From an uncultured Lachnospiraceae bacterium (lineage in GTDB: Bacteria; Bacillota; Clostridia; Lachnospirales; Lachnospiraceae), in NCBI GenBank assembly GCA_947594335.1, contig CANQEC010000177.1, positions 1 through 5,433 on the forward strand: a DNA stretch of 5,433 bases, written 5' to 3'. Positions within the stretch are counted from its first letter, which is position 1; each line of letters opens with the position of its first letter. Position numbers and translations under genes: made by a program. Under the pieces are notes generated by a model that was not told the origin of the DNA, did not search any database, and worked only from the letters and a program-made list of their open reading frames with translations. Positions 1 to 4,572 of the stretch are shown here, in pieces.

Positions 1-745
1 TGACAGGGAGACGCTCGAATGCCCGCGAAGCCTCCGCCATCATTCCGGTCAGAAGCGCACGGATATTCTGCTCCTTCTCTTCCTCTCCAAGATCCCCGTA
101 ATCGGAAAACAGGTTGTAGTTCCCGCGCTTTTTGTCCTTCTCAATATCCTCGGCGGCATCCATCAGATAAATGAATTTCCCGAGGTAAAACCCCATCGCG
201 CGCAGATCCTCCTGCCACTCATCCTCTTTCCAGGCAAAAATCTCAGCAAGGAAATTTCCGGTCAGTCCCGCCACATAGTCGATATCCTTCCGGCCCGCTT
301 TCTCCGCCTGGGAGAGCAGCCGGATATTCTTCTCAAGAGCCTTCGCCTGCCTGGGATACTCTCTGCGCAGCCGCGCGTAATCCTTTTTCAGGATGGCGGC
401 CATGGCAAGCCGGGAATATTTTCGTTCATCCCGCCAGTCATCCGCAAGCTTCTGCCAGGAGAGCATCACGCACATGTCGGCGGCGTAGCTGACCGCCTCA
501 TTCTCCGCGCTCCCATGCTTCATCACCGGATGTAAAAGACAGCGGCGGCGCGATATTTCTGTGTGAGGCTCGTACAGGCCTGTCAGGAGAACCGCCAGAA
601 ACGTCAGATCATAGTTTAGCATTAACTGGGCAGTCCGTCCATACCGAAGATGCAGACTGCGGCACAGTCCGCAGTAAAATCCGCGGTATGCCGTATACTC
701 CTTCAGCTTCAGCTCCTGCTCATTTACATAGATATATCCAAACAT
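1..745 (-). CDS. DUF5685 family protein, 3' end cut by window edge; squalene/phytoene-synthase-like motifs
   Basis: The first 248 residues are present, starting at ATG 743-745; the C-terminus lies beyond the left edge. The N-terminus (MFGYI, then YCGLC with C25 and C28, YG, LNYDLTFLAVL, then C69-LLHP) is what I recognise as DUF5685, a Clostridia family of unknown function. Further in I see DDWRDE (D102, D103, D106), VAGLTGNFLAEI (158-169) and LG followed by D196, D200 and D204 in D-x3-D-x3-D spacing, ending RGNY. Their order and spacing resemble the two Asp-rich Mg-diphosphate motifs and the VAGxxG signature of squalene/phytoene synthases. That family link is my inference and activity is unproven: the usual Gln and Arg of the second signature are replaced (Y193, E199). 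The start lies 3 nt after the stop of the zinc-ribbon gene. Its AGAGGA ribosome site falls inside that gene's last codons, 11 nt away, which suggests translational coupling. The DUF5685 assignment is fairly secure; the biochemical role is not. Confidence 0.85.
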   Translation of the reverse strand, partial: MFGYIYVNEQELKLKEYTAYRGFYCGLCRSLHLRYGRTAQLMLNYDLTFLAVLLTGLYEPHTEISRRRCLLHPVMKHGSAENEAVSYAADMCVMLSWQKLADDWRDERKYSRLAMAAILKKDYARLRREYPRQAKALEKNIRLLSQAEKAGRKDIDYVAGLTGNFLAEIFAWKEDEWQEDLRAMGFYLGKFIYLMDAAEDIEKDKKRGNYNLFSDYGDLGEEEKEQNIRALLTGMMAEASRAFERLPV

Positions 746-748
746 AGG

Positions 749-1144
749 TCAGCTTTTCCTCTTAAATTCCTGGCCGCATTTCGGACAGGTAATGCAGATT
801 TTCCCCTTCCCGCGGGGAATACGGATCTTCTGTCCGCAGGCCGGGCAGCGATAGATGTGATAGTTCTTTCTCTGCTGCCTCTGGCGCTCGGTAAGCCCCA
901 GCTTTGAAAGCAGCTTGTTCTTTATGGATAGATATTTCTGATTTTCCGCGAAGCGCGCCGCGTGATCCCTGGAAAACATGCGGTAGTAGCTGACCACAAG
1001 CAGGCCAAGGGAAACCGCGTAAAATATGTTCAGCCTGGTGAACATATTCGCGACTGTGCATATTACAAACAATACCAGAATAAAACGTGAGAGCTCATCC
1101 GCTCCGTATCTTCCCCTCATAAATCTGTTTAAACGTTCTTTCAT
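749..1144 (-). CDS. small membrane protein with C-terminal zinc ribbon
   Basis: This 131-residue protein has a basic N-terminus (KERLNRFMRGRYG) and two hydrophobic segments at about 20-34 (RFILVLFVICTVANM) and 39-55 (NIFYAVSLGLLVVSYY). A charged linker of about 40 residues follows, then a C-terminal zinc ribbon: CPACG (C100, C103), IRIPRGKGK, CPKCG (C120, C123). The four cysteines in two CPxCG knuckles indicate one structural zinc. The positive-inside rule puts both ends in the cytoplasm, so the ribbon would be tethered to the inner face of the membrane. I recognise the architecture from Clostridia but know no assigned function; binding of a protein or nucleic acid partner is inference. A TTG at 1148-1150 is in frame but sits only 3 nt from the AAGGAG. 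The ATG at 1142-1144 has 9-nt spacing and is chosen. The DUF5685 gene follows after 3 nt, so the two are almost certainly cotranscribed. Confidence 0.85.
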   Translation of the reverse strand: MKERLNRFMRGRYGADELSRFILVLFVICTVANMFTRLNIFYAVSLGLLVVSYYRMFSRDHAARFAENQKYLSIKNKLLSKLGLTERQRQQRKNYHIYRCPACGQKIRIPRGKGKICITCPKCGQEFKRKS

Positions 1145-1153
1145 ATTCAACAG

Positions 1154-1159
1154 CTCCTT
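1154..1159 (-). promoter_or_regulatory. ribosome binding site deciding the ATG start of the zinc-ribbon gene
   Basis: On the minus strand AAGGAG (preceded by further A's) is followed by 9 nt and then ATG at 1144-1142. The competing in-frame TTG at 1150-1148 would be only 3 nt from it, too close for normal initiation. Confidence 0.8.
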
Positions 1160-1167
1160 TTCTTAGT

Positions 1168-1196
1168 ACCTTACCGCCCGAATCTTTTTATGTCAA
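1168..1196 (-). promoter_or_regulatory. probable sigma-A promoter of the zinc-ribbon/DUF5685 unit
   Basis: On the minus strand a perfect -35 box TTGACA (1196-1191) is followed by a 17-nt spacer and TAAGGT (1173-1168). TAAGGT keeps the T1, A2 and T6 of TATAAT but lacks the middle three bases. Transcription would start near 1161, giving a very short leader of about 17 nt that begins at the ribosome site. The -35 and spacing are good and the -10 is weak, so either an activator helps or the true -10 is elsewhere. Confidence 0.5.
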
Positions 1197-1198
1197 TA

Positions 1199-1213
1199 AA
1201 TAATGCAATTATT
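1199..1213. repeat. 15-bp palindrome just upstream of the zinc-ribbon promoter -35
   Basis: AATAAT and ATTATT form perfect 6-bp arms around the centre GCA. The element ends 2 nt from the TTGACA box on the upstream side, a place where activators commonly bind. It is AT-rich, so it could arise by chance; no known operator consensus was recognised. Confidence 0.35.
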
Positions 1214-1227
1214 CATGAAAGTTTTAG

Positions 1228-1260
1228 AAAAAACAGACGACAATTCAGCGGGATGTCTCC
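1228..1260 (-). terminator. weak candidate intrinsic terminator after the histidine kinase
   Basis: On the minus strand GACA pairs with TGTC across an 11-nt loop that contains the kinase stop codon. Two or three more pairs form beyond a bulged G, and a run of six T's follows (1233-1228). The stem is short and imperfect, so termination would be partial at best and read-through into the zinc-ribbon gene is possible. No stronger hairpin was seen in the gap. Confidence 0.25.
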
Positions 1261-3575
1261 TCTTTGGCCAGTGGAAAACGTACGGAGGCCTCAAACCAGG
1301 CCCCTTCTGCCCTTAATTTAAACGTCCCTCCCATCAGCTGCGTCAGATTCTGGGCAATCGAAAGGCCAAGCCCGCTCCCCTCCGTGCTGCGGCTCTTATC
1401 CCCGCGCACAAATCTTCCGGTCAGCTCATCGGCCTCGATCACAAGCTCCTGCGCCGAAGTGTTTTTCAGGGACAGCTCTGCCTCCTCCCCATCCCGCTTC
1501 AGCGCAATGTAAAGCGTGCTGTCTTCTTTCGCATACTTGTAAATATTCCCCAGGAGATTTTCCAGTATGCGCCAGAGCTGGGCGCCGTCCGCCATAATAT
1601 ACAGCGGCTGTTTCTCCATCTCCCAGGACGCGGCAAGGCGGCGCTCCTGGAAACGGTCCTGAAACTCCCCGTACGCCTGTTCCAGAATATCGGAAAACCG
1701 CAGCCGCATCATATCCAGCTCCACATTTCCGGAGCTGATCCTGCTCGCCTCCACAAGATCCTCAGTCAGCTGCTTTAACCTCTGGGATTTCTGCTCGAGC
1801 ACTTCAATGTAATGGCGCACCTTCTCTCCCTCGGGGTTTTCCCGTTTGAGCAGATCGACGTAGTTCACGATCGATGTCAGAGGCGTTTTCAGATCATGCG
1901 ACACATTCGTAATCAGCTCCGCCTTCAGCCGCTCATTTTTAATGATCGCCTGCACCGCTTCCTGCAGCCCGTCCCCCATATCGTTGATCGCCTTCGCCAT
2001 CTCGTAGGTCTCTCCCTGCAGCGTGGAAGTATCGATTTTATAAGTCAGATCCCCGGTTGAAATCTGATGGATCCCTTCCCAGACGCTCTGCTTGCCGACC
2101 AGGTCGCGAAGCAGATACAAAAGCACAAGGATATCAAGATCCAGCACCAGGAAAACCCCGACTCTCCTGAAAAATACAAGGAAGAAAAAATTCAGGGCAA
2201 AGAAAGCGAGATAGGACAGCAGAAACTGCCCCGACATGACCCTCGACGAAATCACCTGTTTCCAGCCGTGCCAGAGCATACGGCAGATGCTGTTCGACCA
2301 GAGCGTTCTGCTCCTGTACCGGCGCGCGAAACTCGCAAAGCCCGAGAGCATGACCAGATAGCCCGCGGCGGCAGCCAGCGGGATCAGATTCCGGCCGGAC
2401 CTCGGGGATACTGTTTCAGAGGCAGTCAGAAACATCATCCAGAGCACAAAGATAACCGCAAAACTCAGGTAAATGCAGGCCGTCAGCTCCGCAGGCACCG
2501 CATCCGTCCTGTAAAGGCGCACCTTTCCTCCTTTGCAGTCCAGTCCCGCCCCCAGCATCGTGCATACAAAGCAGAAGACCAGAACAGCCGCGCTGATGAT
2601 TCCCAGGACAGCCAGAGCCAGCAGGATATCGCCCCGCTGAACATAGAATCCCGCATAAACCTTAAGCTCATCGCTCACCGGCCAGTTTGGATTGAAAGCA
2701 AGAAGAACTTTTTCGTTCGTATTCACATAGCGGTTCATCATGAACCAGTCGGCCGCTTCCTCGTTCAGGACATTGTCCGGATTGGCCACCATAATATTGA
2801 AGCTGCGTTCGCCCTCATAGAGACTGACAAACCCTTCCTCCTTCAGCAGCAGGCGCCTTGCGGTATCGTAATCCTCCGCCTCCAGGTTCGTATAAAGCTC
2901 CCCCGTCGCCGTGTTTTCGATGCAGTAGCGGAGATTGCTCGGCGCGTACCGCGACCAGCTCTCATCCTGCAGCGTGCGGTACTCTGAATATTTTTCACAG
3001 ATATCCCTGCTGACCTGCGCAAGCCTGCGGTAAATATCAAGTACGAATCCCGCCGAATCCGAATACCAGCGCGAACACTCCGACAGGGAAATGCCTGTCA
3101 CCGGCAGAATCGTCTCAAGCGTATCCGACTGCAGATCAAGCCGCTCTCCGGCGGAAAGCCCTCCGCCGCTTTCCTCACTGACCGCCCTGCTGACGGCCTC
3201 CTCCATCCTCTCCAGGCTTTTGTCACTTCCAAACCGGAGCAGATCCTTCAGCAGGTATGTTGTGTTCATGTCTTTTACGGAAATATTCTCCCGCCCGTAC
3301 GACTGGATATCAATCTCCTTCTCCCCGTCAAAGACACCGTCCGTCTCAAAAAGCCTGCTGTTCTGCTGTCCTCTGATTTTGTTCCTGATGATCACATCCA
3401 CCTGTTCAAAGAACAGATCCGACTCCTCAAAGCTTCCCGCCGCTTCCCGGATACTGTCAGAACCGTCAAGCCAGAAGGCGGCATTAAGCAGGCAGTAACA
3501 GAGTACGCCCGCCGCCGCCGCCTGAAAAATGACCAGGATTATCTTTATGCCCCGCCTGTAGATCAGTTTTCCCAC
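1245..3575 (-). CDS. sensor histidine kinase with six membrane segments and a large extracytoplasmic domain
   Basis: This 776-residue membrane kinase should autophosphorylate on histidine and pass phosphate to the regulator encoded just upstream. Segments in order are: TM1 about 11-34; an extracytoplasmic region about 35-314 that I do not recognise; TM2-TM6 at about 315-341, 362-384, 396-416, 447-469 and 471-490; and a HAMP-like linker about 490-545 (ISTGDL). The dimerisation domain has H560 in SHDLKTPLTS, with the HDxxT phosphatase-type motif. The ATPase domain has an N-box around ENLLGN (672-677) and the G2 box GSGLGLSIA (733-741). The canonical DxGxG box is replaced by KNTSAQ (704-709), which I have seen in related Firmicutes kinases, so it need not mean inactivity. 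Translation starts at GTG 3575-3573, with AAAGAGG 7 nt upstream. A run of GCC triplets (3511-3522) encodes alanines in TM1. The gene follows the regulator by 14 nt. The stimulus is unknown. Confidence 0.93.
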   Translation of the reverse strand: MGKLIYRRGIKIILVIFQAAAAGVLCYCLLNAAFWLDGSDSIREAAGSFEESDLFFEQVDVIIRNKIRGQQNSRLFETDGVFDGEKEIDIQSYGRENISVKDMNTTYLLKDLLRFGSDKSLERMEEAVSRAVSEESGGGLSAGERLDLQSDTLETILPVTGISLSECSRWYSDSAGFVLDIYRRLAQVSRDICEKYSEYRTLQDESWSRYAPSNLRYCIENTATGELYTNLEAEDYDTARRLLLKEEGFVSLYEGERSFNIMVANPDNVLNEEAADWFMMNRYVNTNEKVLLAFNPNWPVSDELKVYAGFYVQRGDILLALAVLGIISAAVLVFCFVCTMLGAGLDCKGGKVRLYRTDAVPAELTACIYLSFAVIFVLWMMFLTASETVSPRSGRNLIPLAAAAGYLVMLSGFASFARRYRSRTLWSNSICRMLWHGWKQVISSRVMSGQFLLSYLAFFALNFFFLVFFRRVGVFLVLDLDILVLLYLLRDLVGKQSVWEGIHQISTGDLTYKIDTSTLQGETYEMAKAINDMGDGLQEAVQAIIKNERLKAELITNVSHDLKTPLTSIVNYVDLLKRENPEGEKVRHYIEVLEQKSQRLKQLTEDLVEASRISSGNVELDMMRLRFSDILEQAYGEFQDRFQERRLAASWEMEKQPLYIMADGAQLWRILENLLGNIYKYAKEDSTLYIALKRDGEEAELSLKNTSAQELVIEADELTGRFVRGDKSRSTEGSGLGLSIAQNLTQLMGGTFKLRAEGAWFEASVRFPLAKEETSR

Positions 3576-3582
3576 AATGCTG

Positions 3583-3589
3583 CCTCTTT
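3583..3589 (-). promoter_or_regulatory. ribosome binding site supporting the GTG start of the kinase
   Basis: On the minus strand AAAGAGG lies 7 nt upstream of GTG (3575-3573), immediately after the regulator's TGA stop. No ATG competes within the 14-nt gap, so the GTG is the best start and its translation probably depends on ribosomes finishing the regulator. Confidence 0.7.
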
Positions 3590-4285
3590 TCAGATTTTCT
3601 CAACCTTATATCCGATTCCCCAGATAACCTTCAGATATTTCGGATTCTTCGGATCAATCTCAATCTTTTCCCGGATATGGCGGATGTGCACGGTCACCGT
3701 ATTATCGGCGCCAAACGCTTCCTCCTTCCAGATCTCCTCGTAGATCTGCTCGATGGAAAAAACCTTTCCCTGATTTTTTACAAGGAAAAGCAGGATGTTG
3801 TACTCAATCCTCGTAAGCTTCACCGGCTCCCCGTCAACCGTGACCTCCTTGCGGTCGTCGTTGATCATCAGCCCTCCGGTCCGGTAAATTTTCTCCGAGG
3901 CCTCCTGCTGCAGAGAGCCGAAATCCGTATATCTGCGGATCTGCGATTTTACGCGCGCAAGAAGCTCCAGGGGATTGAACGGCTTTGCCACATAATCGTC
4001 CGCCCCCAGGTTCAGGCCAAGCACTTTATCCGTATCCTGCGATTTCGCGGACAGAATAATGATCGGGATGCTGCTCTCCTCCCTGATCTTCATGATCGCG
4101 TGGATTCCGTCCATCTCCGGCATCATCATATCCAGAATCAGAAGATGTACTTCATTTTCTTTCAGAAGCCGCAGCGCCTCCAGCCCGTTGTACGCCTTCA
4201 GAACGCCAAATCCCTCCTGCGTCAGATAAATCTCGATCGCGTCCACGATTTCCTTTTCATCGTCACATACCAGAATATTATACAT
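3590..4285 (-). CDS. OmpR/PhoB-family two-component response regulator
   Basis: This 231-residue protein has the usual length and two-domain layout of OmpR-family DNA-binding regulators. The receiver domain (about 1-120) shows the acidic pair D8-D9, phosphoacceptor D52 in LILDMMMPEMDG, the switch S79 in ILSAK and the conserved K101 in AKPFNP. All the residues needed for phosphorylation are intact. The C-terminal winged helix (about 135-229) has LTRIEYNILLFL, a recognition helix around NTVTVHIRHIREKIE, and the wing ending IWGIGYKVEK. The general style is VanR/PhoP-like, but I cannot assign a specific orthologue. The ATG at 4285-4283 has a strong GAGAGGGG site (4300-4293) 7 nt upstream. The gene comes first in the unit, followed 14 nt later by its presumed partner kinase. 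A promoter with a tandem AT repeat lies upstream and could be a site of autoregulation; that is inference. Targets are unknown. Confidence 0.95.
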   Translation of the reverse strand: MYNILVCDDEKEIVDAIEIYLTQEGFGVLKAYNGLEALRLLKENEVHLLILDMMMPEMDGIHAIMKIREESSIPIIILSAKSQDTDKVLGLNLGADDYVAKPFNPLELLARVKSQIRRYTDFGSLQQEASEKIYRTGGLMINDDRKEVTVDGEPVKLTRIEYNILLFLVKNQGKVFSIEQIYEEIWKEEAFGADNTVTVHIRHIREKIEIDPKNPKYLKVIWGIGYKVEKI

Positions 4286-4373
4286 AAGTCGTCCCCTCTC
4301 TTTCCAGTCTGATCTATTTAAACTCCGCCTTTTTTGTTATAACAGATCTATCCTAAGCTTCCTGCAATGTTTT

Positions 4374-4402
4374 ATTAAAATTTTCAAAATTTTTCCTGTC
4401 AG
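4374..4402 (-). promoter_or_regulatory. probable sigma-A promoter of the two-component operon
   Basis: On the minus strand CTGACA (4402-4397, five of six -35 matches) is followed by a 17-nt spacer and TTTAAT (4379-4374, five of six -10 matches). Transcription would start near 4367, leaving a leader of about 80 nt before the ATG at 4285. The leader contains the 10-bp palindrome TGTTATAACA (4335-4344) and two copies of GATCTAT (4311-4317, 4345-4351) whose role is unclear. Confidence 0.6.
4377..4395. repeat. tandem AAAATTTTC repeat within the regulator promoter
   Basis: Two head-to-tail copies, AAAATTTTC (4377-4385) and AAAATTTTTC (4386-4395), fill the spacer between the predicted -10 and -35 boxes. 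OmpR-family regulators generally bind paired direct repeats of about one helical turn, so this is a candidate operator for autoregulation. Its low complexity means an A-tract bend or chance is also possible. Confidence 0.4.
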
Positions 4403-4461
4403 GTTCGGATTATTATTAAGTTTCACCATAAAGATTATCATAATAACAAAGCTGAGGCAAG

Positions 4462-4487
4462 TTTTTGCAATATTTTTACAAAAATAT
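4462..4487. repeat. overlapping AT-rich palindromes upstream of the pyk -35 box
   Basis: ATATTTTT and AAAAATAT are perfect 8-bp arms around a 2-nt centre (4470-4487). A second, overlapping imperfect palindrome runs 4462-4484, with TTTTTGcAA facing TTaCAAAAA. The element ends 2 nt before the predicted -35 hexamer, a typical operator or UP-element position. It does not match a clean Rex or CcpA site. Confidence 0.45.
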
Positions 4488-4489
4488 GT

Positions 4490-4517
4490 TTTACGCTGTC
4501 CCGGAATATGATACAAT
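4490..4517 (+). promoter_or_regulatory. probable pyk promoter with extended -10
   Basis: TTTACG (4490-4495, four of six -35 matches) is followed by a 16-nt spacer and TACAAT (4512-4517, five of six -10 matches). A TG at 4509-4510 one base before the -10 gives an extended -10 (TATGATACAAT), which can compensate for the weaker -35. Transcription would start near 4524, with a leader of about 49 nt. Two GACAGG copies lie in the leader (4536-4541, 4553-4558); the second adjoins the ribosome site. Confidence 0.65.
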
Positions 4518-4558
4518 AAACACAATCTGAATTCCGACAGGGTGCGGCATCAGACAGG

Positions 4559-4565
4559 AAAGGAG
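4559..4565 (+). promoter_or_regulatory. strong ribosome binding site of pyk
   Basis: AAAGGAG lies 7 nt upstream of the ATG at 4573-4575, a near-ideal Shine-Dalgarno sequence and spacing, as expected for a highly expressed glycolytic gene. Confidence 0.85.
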
Positions 4566-4572
4566 AAGGATT

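Noticed and set aside
1145..1150. TTG at 1150-1148 as start of the zinc-ribbon gene
   Set aside because: It is only 3 nt from the AAGGAG; the ATG two codons later has normal 9-nt spacing.
2067..2987. 306-codon open frame on the plus strand opposite the histidine kinase
   Set aside because: It lies wholly antisense to a well-supported kinase gene. Its translation is rich in H, R, Q and P with no domain pattern, as expected from the complement of a biased coding frame.
3508..3522. GCC triplet run as a phase-variation repeat
   Set aside because: There are only about four units and slippage stays in frame, changing just the number of alanines in TM1; no switching role is supported.
3677..4312. 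211-codon open frame on the plus strand opposite the response regulator
   Set aside because: It mirrors a complete OmpR-family gene on the other strand and has no recognisable domain or ribosome site.
4336..4367. Second promoter TTGCAG...TATAAC in the regulator leader
   Set aside because: The -10-like box is good, but the spacer to TTGCAG is 20 nt, and no -35-like box lies at 16-18 nt.
4462..4487. Rex or CcpA operator upstream of pyk
   Set aside because: The element has the wrong length and inner bases for Rex and lacks the CG core of a cre site; it is kept only as an unassigned palindrome.
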